From contig JANTFX010000012.1 in assembly GCA_024763215.1 (NCBI GenBank), forward strand, positions 1 to 46,259: a stretch of 46,259 bases of DNA, given 5' to 3'. Position 1 is the first letter of the stretch. Each line of letters opens with the position of its first letter. Shown here piece by piece: positions 18,938 through 29,473 of the stretch. Source of the DNA: Candidatus Krumholzibacteriia bacterium. GTDB taxonomy: Bacteria; Krumholzibacteriota; Krumholzibacteriia; LZORAL124-64-63. The position numbers and the translations under genes were made by a program. The notes below the pieces were generated by a model, which saw nothing but the letters and a program-made list of their open reading frames with translations, had not been told where the DNA came from and did not search any database.

Positions 18938-19438
18938 TCAGGATTCCGCATCCTCAGGGGTGACAAGCACCAGCAGATCGCCCTGCCCGATGACCTGGCC
19001 GGCGGCCACGGCCACCTCGGCCACGGTGCCGGAAACGGCCGCTGCCAGCTCGGTTTCCATCTTCATGGACTCCATGATGACCAGCGGCTGCCCCTGGGAG
19101 ACCTCATCGCCCACCTGCACCAGGACCTTGACGATCTTTCCGGGCATATCGGCGGTCAGGCGCGGCCCCGCGTCGCCGCCCACCCCGGCGGCATCCTCGT
19201 CAGGATCCGGCTTGGCGAAGATGCGCGTGCGCCCCTCGGAAAAAACCTCGCACCGGTCGGGGGTGACCAGGGCCGCGAAACGACGGCGGCCTGCGGGGGT
19301 ATCCACCGACCAGAGGTCGCCGTCCCTGCGCACGACCCACGGCAGGTCATTGCCATCGACCGTCACCCGGTAGCCCTGTTCATGGCGGCGCACCGTCACC
19401 TGCACATCATCTTCACCCATGCGGAACAGCTTGGTCAT
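18938..19438 (-). CDS. Biotin carboxyl carrier protein of a split methylcrotonyl-CoA carboxylase alpha subunit
   Basis: A 166-aa protein. Residues 1-90 are beta-rich (VQVTVRRHEQGYRVTVDGNDL, LWSVDTPAGRRRFAALV) and resemble the second half of the BT domain of MCC/PCC alpha subunits. Residues 92-162 are a biotinyl domain with the biotin lysine Lys126 in MESMKMET. In typical MCC alpha this whole region is fused to biotin carboxylase; here it is a separate gene 22 bases downstream, in a different frame, with its own AAGG ribosome-binding site and ATG. It should carry carboxybiotin between the carboxylase at 19461-21011 and the transferase at 22503-24110. Confidence 0.88.
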   Translation of the reverse strand: MTKLFRMGEDDVQVTVRRHEQGYRVTVDGNDLPWVVRRDGDLWSVDTPAGRRRFAALVTPDRCEVFSEGRTRIFAKPDPDEDAAGVGGDAGPRLTADMPGKIVKVLVQVGDEVSQGQPLVIMESMKMETELAAAVSGTVAEVAVAAGQVIGQGDLLVLVTPEDAES

Positions 19439-19460
19439 CCTGGTCGCCTTTCTGGTGTTC

Positions 19461-21007
<1,547 letters not shown>

Positions 21008-21011
<4 letters not shown>

Positions 21012-21871
21012 GCGTCGTCTTTCGTGTTGTCCGGGGGAAGTCGCCAAGGTTCCGCCGGCGCCCAGGGCGCGCCCTCGCGCGCCTGGAAGGCTTTCAGGGC
21101 CGCCTGGGCCTCCGGCGCGGTCCGCGCTTCGGCGATCATGCGCGCGGTGAACTCGGCGCTGCGGGCGTAGCCCAACGACTGGACGCCATCGACCAGGGCC
21201 TTGCACATGCCCAGCGCCGCGGGCCCGCAGGCCAGCACCGCGTTCACGGTTTCCTCCACGGCGGCGTCCAGGTCTTCAGCCAGGCGGTCGATCATTCCTA
21301 CGCGAAGCGCTTGCTCGGCGTTGATGGGTTCGGCAGTCAGGAAGTACCGCCGCGCAACGGCGATGCCAATGCGATCGATAACCAGAGGCGAGATCACCCC
21401 CGGCACCAGGCCCAGCTTGGCCTCGGAGAACATGAACTTGGCCTCCGGCGCGGCCACCACCACGTCGCAAGCGGCGGCCAGTCCCACGCCGCCGCCGTAG
21501 CACGGCCCCTGCACCCGGGCGATCACCGGGGCGGGGCAGTTGCGGACGGAGCGGAACACCGCCCCCATCTCCAGGGCCGCGTCGAGGTTGGCCTGGAAAT
21601 CGGCCGCGCCCAAGGCGCGCATCTCGTTCAGATCGGCGCCTGCGCAGAAGACCGCGCCGGTGCTGCGCAACACGATGGCATGGGGCCTGAACCGGCCGCC
21701 AGGCCCGATATCGGGATCGCTGGCCTCGGCCGGCAAAGGATCCCGATACGCGATCCCGTCCAGCACATCGCCCAGCTCCCGCAGCGTGGCCATGTCCAGG
21801 GCGTTGCGTTTTTCAGGATTGTCGAGCGTCAGCACCAGCACCCGGCCGGCGATGTCCTGCCTGATTGCCAT
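21008..21871 (-). CDS. liuC: Methylglutaconyl-CoA hydratase-like enoyl-CoA hydratase
   Basis: A 287-aa crotonase-superfamily enzyme. The oxyanion-hole segments are VFCAGADLNEM and CYGGGVGLAAACDVV, and the catalytic-glutamate region is FSEAKLGLVPGVISPLVI. The GVGL variant and the ISPLVIDRIG...ARRYFLTAEPI stretch resemble LiuC more than fatty-acid enoyl-CoA hydratases. Predicted reaction: hydration of 3-methylglutaconyl-CoA to HMG-CoA, the step after MCC. ATG 21871 has AAAGG upstream. It is the first gene of a coupled hydratase-biotin carboxylase-biotin carrier unit. Isovaleryl-CoA dehydrogenase and HMG-CoA lyase are not in the window. Confidence 0.82.
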
Positions 21872-22000
21872 GGTAAACCTTTCCCGGAATGGAAAACCGT
21901 GCTGCCGGGTCAAACATATATTCTACCATGGCACCGGGGCCAGATCATAATGCAATGTGGCTTCCGCGGGCTGGCACGCGGCTTTCAGTCCCCGGCGTGA

Positions 22001-22345
22001 AGAATCCAGGCCGCGCCCACCAACCTGCAGGGTCAGATCGAAAGTCTCGAAAAGGCTTTGGAAGGACCGATGAACAGCGCCATGAAGCTGCCCCTGCACG
22101 AAGCATTGGAGAAAATGAAGGAAGCGGAGCGGAAAGCTTCGCTTCCGATGCAGGTGGAAATCGTCAAGGCGGTTAACAAGATCTTGAAGCAGGAAGGTTT
22201 GGCCATCGGTGCTCCCGGAGCAAAAAAGGCCAAAGGGCATGGCGGTACCAGGAAAAGAATTGCTGGCACCGCAAGGGCGGAGGGCAATAATAGGACCTTT
22301 TACCGCACGTGCGGTACTTCCAGTCGCTCCAGACAAATTTCCTGA
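22001..22345 (+). pseudogene. Degraded or very small hypothetical ORF
   Basis: An open frame on the plus strand, opposite to its neighbours. From 22001 to about 22240 it reads like a real, helical, charged protein (NLQGQIESLEKALEGPMNS, HEALEKMKEAERKASLPMQVE, VKAVNKILKQEGL) with normal codon use, then becomes low-complexity and Arg/Ser-rich. There is no good start codon before the in-frame ATG at 22070, where GGAAGGA is too close to be ideal. It could be the 3' remnant of a lost gene, or a small gene of about 90 codons. I recognise no family. Confidence 0.35.
22301..22316. promoter_or_regulatory. 16-bp perfect palindrome (TACCGCACGTGCGGTA)
   Basis: A perfect 8+8 palindrome in the non-coding gap between the MCC beta gene and the hydratase operon. 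Its core CGCACGTGCG recurs in the palindrome at 24927-24938 upstream of the OmpA/MCC beta genes. Dimeric-regulator binding is a reasonable guess; no regulator gene is adjacent. Confidence 0.4.
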
Positions 22346-22419
22346 CCAAAGCGCCCGGCCACAGCCTGGACCCCTGGGTGGCCGCGTTAAGCGAGCTGAG
22401 AATCTTACCCCACCGCTTT

Positions 22420-22465
22420 TACAAAGGAAACCGCCCAGGGGATCCAGATCCCCCTGGGCGGTTTC
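22420..22465 (-). terminator. Strong hairpin terminator after the MCC beta gene
   Basis: A perfect 15-bp stem (GAAACCGCCCAGGGG / CCCCTGGGCGGTTTC) with a 9-base loop, 38 bases past the MCC beta stop. The minus-strand transcript continues TTTCCTTTGT, giving a U-rich tail. It implies that the hydratase-carboxylase-carrier genes downstream have their own promoter. Confidence 0.75.
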
Positions 22466-22502
22466 ATCCCTCAAAAAGCATCGCGCGCCAAACACCCCGG
22501 CG

Positions 22503-24110
<1,608 letters not shown>

Positions 24111-24126
24111 GCTATCTGTCTCCGCT

Positions 24127-24807
24127 CTACTGACCGGCCTTCTGTTCCGCAATGCCCTTGAGCTTGTCGTTGGCCATGATGGCGATTTCCACGCGGCGAT
24201 TCAAGCGCCGGCCTTCGGCCGTGCTGTTGTCGGCGATGGGCTGGGTCTCGCCGTAGGCCATGATGGTAAAGCGCGAGGCGTCCACGCCCACGGCCGCCAG
24301 TTCGTTGGCCACCGAGTTGGCCCGGTTGCGCGACAGGGTCATGTTGTGCTCGTCGGAGCCGGTCGAGTCGGTGTGGCCCTCGATGAGGATGTTGGTGTCG
24401 GGGTACTTCTGCAGGATCACGGCCAGGTTGTCGAGGTTCTGCTTGGCCTCGGGTTGGAGGTCGGACTTGTCCACTGCGAACAGCAGCCCCGAATCGAAGG
24501 TGATCTTGATGCCCTCGCCCACGCGCTCGACGGAGGCGCCGTCGAGGTCGCGCTCGATCTCAGCGGCCTGCTCGTCCATCTGGTGACCGATGTACGCACC
24601 GGCGGCCCCGCCCACGGCCGCGCCGATGATGGCTCCTACGGCGGTGTTGCCGGACTTGCTGCCGATCAGCCCGCCGATGGCCCCGCCGGCGCCGGCGCCG
24701 ATGGCCGTGCCCTTGCCCTGGCGGCTCATGTTGGCACAACCGGTACCGAAGGCCAGGCCCAGAGCGACCAGGCTAAGAATCAAAAAAAGTGCGGCTATCT
24801 TCTTCAT
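24127..24807 (-). CDS. OmpA-family (YiaD-like) glycine-zipper lipoprotein
   Basis: A 226-aa envelope protein: signal peptide with a probable lipobox cysteine (GTGCANMS, weak match), a Gly/Ala-rich glycine-zipper segment (about residues 33-78: [35 protein letters not shown]) and a C-terminal OmpA peptidoglycan-binding domain (about 108-215) with [20 protein letters not shown] and [24 protein letters not shown]. It tethers the outer membrane to peptidoglycan. ATG 24807 has AAAGGA upstream. The link to the downstream carboxylase gene is probably transcriptional only. Confidence 0.9.
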   Translation of the reverse strand: MKKIAALFLILSLVALGLAFGTGCANMSRQGKGTAIGAGAGGAIGGLIGSKSGNTAVGAIIGAAVGGAAGAYIGHQMDEQAAEIERDLDGASVERVGEGIKITFDSGLLFAVDKSDLQPEAKQNLDNLAVILQKYPDTNILIEGHTDSTGSDEHNMTLSRNRANSVANELAAVGVDASRFTIMAYGETQPIADNSTAEGRRLNRRVEIAIMANDKLKGIAEQKAGQ

Positions 24808-24902
24808 GCCGAATTCCTTTCGGGAAAGCAAAGCAACGACCCCGTTCGCAGCACCCGGCGCAGTTTAAGGGAAGTTCAGAGAAAAGGAAAGAAAATCCAG
24901 CG

Positions 24903-24923
24903 GCGCGCTGCTTCGCAGCGCGC
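24903..24923 (-). terminator. Hairpin downstream of the caspase-like gene
   Basis: A 9-bp stem (GCGCGCTGC / GCAGCGCGC) with a 3-base loop. In the minus-strand transcript it is followed by CGCTGGATTTTCTTTCC, a moderately U-rich tail. It lies about 100 bases past the caspase-like gene's stop and about 95 bases before the OmpA start. Confidence 0.5.
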
Positions 24924-24926
24924 TTT

Positions 24927-24938
24927 GCGCACGTGCGC
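24927..24938. promoter_or_regulatory. 12-bp palindrome GCGCACGTGCGC upstream of OmpA/MCC beta
   Basis: A perfect palindrome 120 bases upstream of the OmpA-family start codon. It shares the 10-bp core CGCACGTGCG with the palindrome at 22301-22316. It is a candidate operator, but it also abuts a terminator hairpin, so it may instead be part of that structure. Confidence 0.35.
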
Positions 24939-25019
24939 CACGTTCTGGATTCTGAGGCAGAATAGCTCAAATGACGCCGATCCCGGGGTGCGGTGAGGAT
25001 CGAATCAGGCAGTCCCGAA

Positions 25020-25853
25020 CTAGAAGTCCAGATCGCCCACGAAATTATCGACGAAGAAGGGTGTGACCTTCACGTGGTAGGTCCTGCCCCAGGCGAGCAT
25101 CTCACTGACCGCGTAGTCGCTGTCATCCTCGGCGAAGATCAGGCCCTGCTGGTCGAAGCCTTCCATCTGGAAGTAGGTGAAGACCCCGTTCGCCATGTCG
25201 GCCGTGCCGTCGTAGGAGAAATGATGGGCATCCGAGGCGCAGGCCACCACGCGCCCGTTGGCGTTCAGGACACCCGCGAAATCACCGATCTGGCAGGCGT
25301 CGAAGGAGAAGAACATGGCGGTGGAGGTGGCGTCGGCGAACATGGCGCCGAACCAGGTGTCGCTCATGTAGTGCAGGTCCGACGAGATCATGTTGCCCTT
25401 TGACCCGTGCCCGGAGTAGGCGAACACGATCTGGTTGCCGGCCACGCTCAGGGCCGCCAGATCCGCCACGGCAGCCGAGAAAGCGGCTTCTGTGGCCTGA
25501 CCATCGATCAGGGAGGTCACCTGGTAACCCTGGGTCTGCAGGTAGGCGATCCAGTCGCGGGCGTCGTCGTCACAGTACTGCAAGTCGTTTGCCGTGCCGT
25601 CGTAATCGGAGATGCCGATGACCAGGGCGTACTTGCCAGACTTGTCACCACCGGGATAGGGGACCGTGAAAGCGTCGGCGGCTGTCAGGGTGAAGGCATC
25701 CTGAACGGCCTGGGGCCGGGTGTCGATGAACTCCGGGCGCTGCAATGCGGCGCCGTCCAGGGTTGAATTATCGGATACAGGAGCAAGGGGGGAATCCTGG
25801 CTACAGCCTGCGACGACCAGGACCAGGAAAATCAGGGTCAGCAGTTTCTTCAT
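25020..25853 (-). CDS. Caspase-like (peptidase C14 type) lipoprotein
   Basis: A 277-aa lipoprotein (lipobox VVAGC, Cys17) with one caspase-fold domain from about residue 73: YALVIGISDYDGTANDLQYCDDDA forms the first strand and helix, FAYSGHGS carries the catalytic His149, and FSFDACQIGDFAG the catalytic Cys187. The dyad is intact, so a cysteine protease with Arg/Lys or Asp preference is expected; bacterial members include metacaspase-like and gingipain-related folds. It is predicted to act at the envelope or outside the cell. ATG 25853 has AAGGAG upstream. It is transcribed divergently from the dihydropyrimidinase-like gene, and there is no obvious partner, substrate or toxin-like neighbour. 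Confidence 0.82.
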   Translation of the reverse strand: MKKLLTLIFLVLVVAGCSQDSPLAPVSDNSTLDGAALQRPEFIDTRPQAVQDAFTLTAADAFTVPYPGGDKSGKYALVIGISDYDGTANDLQYCDDDARDWIAYLQTQGYQVTSLIDGQATEAAFSAAVADLAALSVAGNQIVFAYSGHGSKGNMISSDLHYMSDTWFGAMFADATSTAMFFSFDACQIGDFAGVLNANGRVVACASDAHHFSYDGTADMANGVFTYFQMEGFDQQGLIFAEDDSDYAVSEMLAWGRTYHVKVTPFFVDNFVGDLDF

Positions 25854-26062
25854 GGTGTGGGCTCCTTGACAGGGAGATAATAGGGACGATTCCGCACCCC
25901 GGAATCGACACCGCATGTTTTCATCTCCCCTCGAACCGTTATCATTACACCACATTCTCACAGGCCAGACAAGTCCGGTAATGGAGACAGCATCCCATCG
26001 ACGCGCTATACTGACCGGACAACACAAACGGCCGCAAACCCGGATAAAGGAGCATCCCCGCC

Positions 26063-27463
26063 GTGGCATCCCCTTCCCTGCACCTGACCGGCGGCAGCAT
26101 CATGACGCCGGACGGCCCCCGGCGCGCGGATGTCGCCGCTGCCGGCGGCAAGATCACCGCTGTGGCCCCTGCGGGGGCGTTGCCCCCGCCGGATGAGGGT
26201 ACCGAGACTTTCGACGCTTCCGGGCTCTGGCTCCTGCCCGGGGCCGTCGATCCCCACACCCATTTCGGCATGCCCCTGGCCGGGGGCGTCACGAGCCTCA
26301 GCTGGCGCGAAAGCAGCGAAGCCGCCCTGCTGGGCGGCACCACCACGGTGATCGATTTCGCCAATCCCGAACCCGGTGAACCCCTCGCCGCGGCGGTGGG
26401 GCGCTGGCGCGCAGCCGCCGAAGGCCGCTGCCTCTGCGACTACGGCCTGCACTGCACAGTCACCGAGGCCAGCCCCGACCGCCTCGCCGAGATCCCCGCG
26501 CTCGTCGAGCAAGGCATCCCCACCTTCAAGGGTTTTCTGGCCTACAAGGGACGGCTGATGCTCACGCCCCGGGAAATGAAAGCCCTGATGCAAGCCGTCC
26601 GCGCAGCCGACGGCATGTTGCTGGTCCACGCCGAGGACGGGGAGGTGAACGCGGCTTCCGAACAGGCCCTGATCACCACCGGGCGCACCACAGCCAACTG
26701 GCATCCAGCGGCGCACCCTCCCGAGTCCGAAGTGAGCGCCGTAGGAACGGCGCTCGCTCTGGCCAGAGAAACGGAATGCCCGCTGACCATCGTCCATATG
26801 AGCCTGTCCGCATCCCTGGAGGCCCTCCGTCAGGCAAGGACTGCCGCCACGGCGGCGGTCCATGGCGAGGTCTGCCTGCATCATCTGCTGGCCGACGGCT
26901 CGCTCTACGAGATGGGCCAGGACCACGCCCTGGCAGCCATCTGCTCCCCCCCGTTGCGCGAAGCCAGCGACGCCGCCGCGCTGCTTGCGGGCCTTTGCCA
27001 AGGCGACCTGGACTGGCTGGCCACCGATCATTGCGAATTCCCCCTGGCGCTCAAGCGCCAGGCCGCCCAACGCGGCTTTGCCGCGGTGCCCAACGGCTGC
27101 GGCGGGGTGGGCGAACGCCTGACCCTGGCCTACACCAAGGGCGTGGTCCCGGGGGCCATGACCCCCTGGCGCTGGCAGGAGGTCTGCTGCACAAAACCCG
27201 CTGAATTCATGGGATTTACAGGGCGCAAAGGTCGCTTGCAACCGGGCTACGATGCCGATATTGTGGCGTTTGACCCGCACCGGGAATACCGTTGGGAACC
27301 CCTGGGCCGGAGCGACCGGGAAGGCAACCTTTACCAGGGGCAACCGGTAACCGGCAAGGTCGTCAGGGTCTGGCGCGGAGGCCGGCTCATGGTCCAGGAT
27401 GGCCGGCTGGCCGACCAGGCGGCCCCGGGCAGCTTCCTGCCGCGCCGTCTGGAAGGAAAATAA
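26063..27463 (+). CDS. Dihydropyrimidinase/hydantoinase-like cyclic amidohydrolase
   Basis: A 466-aa amidohydrolase with a binuclear metal site: DPHTHFGMP (first two His), the carbamylated-lysine segment FKGFLAYKG, LVHAEDGE, LTIVHMS and LATDHCEF (metal-binding Asp). The fit is to dihydropyrimidinase/D-hydantoinase/allantoinase; substrate assignment within the group is not possible by eye. A ring-opening step in pyrimidine breakdown is the default inference. GTG start at 26063 behind AAAGGAG. It precedes the fRMsr gene by 17 bases, suggesting co-transcription. Confidence 0.85.
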   Translation: MASPSLHLTGGSIMTPDGPRRADVAAAGGKITAVAPAGALPPPDEGTETFDASGLWLLPGAVDPHTHFGMPLAGGVTSLSWRESSEAALLGGTTTVIDFANPEPGEPLAAAVGRWRAAAEGRCLCDYGLHCTVTEASPDRLAEIPALVEQGIPTFKGFLAYKGRLMLTPREMKALMQAVRAADGMLLVHAEDGEVNAASEQALITTGRTTANWHPAAHPPESEVSAVGTALALARETECPLTIVHMSLSASLEALRQARTAATAAVHGEVCLHHLLADGSLYEMGQDHALAAICSPPLREASDAAALLAGLCQGDLDWLATDHCEFPLALKRQAAQRGFAAVPNGCGGVGERLTLAYTKGVVPGAMTPWRWQEVCCTKPAEFMGFTGRKGRLQPGYDADIVAFDPHREYRWEPLGRSDREGNLYQGQPVTGKVVRVWRGGRLMVQDGRLADQAAPGSFLPRRLEGK

Positions 27464-27480
27464 CCGCAAAAGGAACCATC

Positions 27481-27969
27481 ATGTCGCCAGCACAACCGAC
27501 CGCCGACCAGCTCGCCGCCCGCTACCAGCGCATCGCCGCCCAGCTGGAAGAGCTTTTCGACGGCTACCAGGATACGGCCAACGACGAGATCGCCCGCATG
27601 GCCACCGCCTGCGCCGTCCTGCACCACAAGATGCCCCACTTCTTCTGGACCGGGTTCTACCGCCTGCTCAAGGGCGAACTGGTCGTCGGCCCCTACCAGG
27701 GGCCCCTGGCGTGCGCGGTCCTGAAGGCGCCCGAAGGTGTGTGCTGGCAATGCGTCCGGGACCGCCGGGCCATCATCGTCCCGGATGTCCACCAGTTCGC
27801 CGGCCACGTGGCCTGCGACGAACGCAGCAAGAGCGAGATCGTCGTGCCGGTGCGCGAGCCGGCCGGCAACGTGGTGGGGGTGCTGGATGTCGATGCGGAC
27901 CGGCTGGATGCCTTCAGCGAGGTCGATCGCGAGGGCCTGGAGGCCATCGCCGCCCTGATCAGCGGCTAG
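27481..27969 (+). CDS. msrC: Free methionine-R-sulfoxide reductase (GAF domain)
   Basis: A 162-aa single GAF-domain enzyme that reduces free methionine-(R)-sulfoxide. The three functional cysteines of E. coli MsrC (84, 94, 118) correspond to Cys78, Cys88 and Cys112 here with constant offset. They sit in GPLACAV, EGVCWQC and GHVACDERSKSEIVVPV. Cys91 is an extra cysteine close to the active site. The N-terminus is helical as in the family. ATG 27481 has AAAGGA upstream. It is the second gene of the dihydropyrimidinase unit; its last 11 bases overlap the convergent lipoprotein gene. Confidence 0.92.
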   Translation: MSPAQPTADQLAARYQRIAAQLEELFDGYQDTANDEIARMATACAVLHHKMPHFFWTGFYRLLKGELVVGPYQGPLACAVLKAPEGVCWQCVRDRRAIIVPDVHQFAGHVACDERSKSEIVVPVREPAGNVVGVLDVDADRLDAFSEVDREGLEAIAALISG

Positions 27970-29473
27970 GACTGCGGTACAGGGCCTTCAGGCCGCTCCA
28001 GGATACAGGCTGCAGCACCTTGCCCGCCGGGCCCAGATCATCCTGGGCCGCCAGCTGCCAGTAATCGCGCACCTCCCCATCCTGCGACGAATCCCTGGCC
28101 GTGGCATAGAAGACCACCGTGTCGTCCACCTGGAGGTCGTTGCCGGCCTTGCGGCGGACGTACACGCTCACGGTGTAGGTCGCCCGCAGGGCGCCCGGCA
28201 CACGATCCTCCGCCCCCGCCGTCGCCCACTGGTCCTGCCTGAACAGCCCCTGGAACGATATGAGATCCACCGCCGGAACGGTCTGGTCGTCCGGCCCCGG
28301 GACATCATCCCCGCTGAACAGGTTGCCCAGGGCGGTCAGTTCCCCCTGGCGGTCCAGCACTCCCTGCAATTCCGGATACGCCTGGGAAGCGGTGGAATCC
28401 AGATACGTCACATGCCCCGGCGCCAGCAGGTCGTCCGTCAGGCCCGTGACCCGGTTGTCGAAAACGGTGCGCAGGTTGGCCATGAGCAGGTCCGGCGTGC
28501 CCGGAAACGGCAGCGCGGCCACCGGCACCACCACCGACGTGTCCACCTCGCTCGCCAGCCCCCAGCGGTCGCGCACCTCCAGCCCCACCGTGACCCGGCC
28601 CGTATCGGCGTAGGTGAACCGTTTGAGCGGCCCGGGGCTCCAGGCCGTCCAGGCGCTGTCGGCCGCGGCCCGCCAGCGGTAGGGTTCGGCAGGCAGGCCG
28701 GAGTCCGTGTCTTCGCTGCCGAGGGCATTGAGCTCGAACCCCGGCTCGGGGAAGGTGCCGGTGCCGCGGACCTGGAGCACCGCCACCGGCGGCGCGTTGT
28801 CCAGGTAGTCGAAGAACCCCAGGCCCCAGGTCGTGATCGGGAGCTTGTCCGGCTGCGCCGGCGGCAGGGTGCCGGGGTCGGCCAGGCCGGCCAGCTGGTA
28901 CCCGGTGTGGATCCGGCCCTGGCCGTCCGTGCGCTCCACCGCCTGGGCGTAGACATCCAGATCACCCATGATGCTCATGAGCGTCAGACCGTCGGGACCT
29001 TCGAGGTGGATCCGCACGAAGTGGCGGCCCATCCGGGTGCCCGGAAAAGGCGCGTCGGCCGCCGCATCCTCCCACGCCCCCTGCAGATCGAACTGGAACA
29101 CCATGATCCGAGCTACCGGCGGTGAGACTTCGCCGCGGCTGTTGGTCACTTCCACGTGGCCGAACATGTTAAGCGCGGACCTGAGGGCCTCGGTGCGGGT
29201 CATGTAGTCGGTCGGCAGATGGTTGGCCGCGGTGTCGCCGGGGCTGAAGCGATACTGGAAGCCCGGAGCCAGCAGGGCCTGGTAGAGGGAAGAGTCCATG
29301 CCGGCCAGGGCCGTCCGGTAGAGCGAGACCAGGGAATCGGGGGTGGCCGGGAACGGCGCGTGCGGGGCATGCGCCGGGGGCGTCGCCGGGTCATCCGCGC
29401 AGGCGCCCAGCCCCAAAAGCAGGATCCAGAGCACCCCGCACAGAACCAGCCTGCACCGCCGCCGGCCCATCAT
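27959..29473 (-). CDS. Lipoprotein with NTF2-like N- and C-terminal regions
   Basis: A 504-aa lipoprotein (signal peptide ending LGLGAC, Cys25). Residues about 40-210 resemble an NTF2/SnoaL-like cone (PDSLVSLYRTALAGMDSSLYQALLAPGFQYRF). A middle beta-sandwich of the kind found in secreted FCB proteins follows (APPVAVLQVRGTG ... YRWRAAADSAWTAWSP), and then a second NTF2-like region (PDLLMANLRTVFDNRVTGLTDDLLAPGHVTYLD). The two ends share the pattern PD-LL/LV-...-LLAPGF/H, suggesting internal duplication. Function unknown. Its ATG overlaps the aminotransferase stop (ATGATGG), so the two genes are coupled. Confidence 0.65.
   Translation of the reverse strand: MMGRRRCRLVLCGVLWILLLGLGACADDPATPPAHAPHAPFPATPDSLVSLYRTALAGMDSSLYQALLAPGFQYRFSPGDTAANHLPTDYMTRTEALRSALNMFGHVEVTNSRGEVSPPVARIMVFQFDLQGAWEDAAADAPFPGTRMGRHFVRIHLEGPDGLTLMSIMGDLDVYAQAVERTDGQGRIHTGYQLAGLADPGTLPPAQPDKLPITTWGLGFFDYLDNAPPVAVLQVRGTGTFPEPGFELNALGSEDTDSGLPAEPYRWRAAADSAWTAWSPGPLKRFTYADTGRVTVGLEVRDRWGLASEVDTSVVVPVAALPFPGTPDLLMANLRTVFDNRVTGLTDDLLAPGHVTYLDSTASQAYPELQGVLDRQGELTALGNLFSGDDVPGPDDQTVPAVDLISFQGLFRQDQWATAGAEDRVPGALRATYTVSVYVRRKAGNDLQVDDTVVFYATARDSSQDGEVRDYWQLAAQDDLGPAGKVLQPVSWSGLKALYRSPSR

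Larger units (their letters stand above)
21872..22502. other. 631-bp region between MCC beta and the hydratase operon
   Basis: Contains, in order along the plus strand, the probable promoter zone of the minus-strand hydratase operon, the degraded plus-strand ORF, the 16-bp palindrome and the MCC beta terminator. Between 22317 and 22426 nothing is recognisable. Confidence 0.55.

Noticed and set aside
24903-24938. REP-like or mobile repeat
   Set aside because: The two adjacent palindromes occur once as a unit in the window; a terminator plus operator explains them better.
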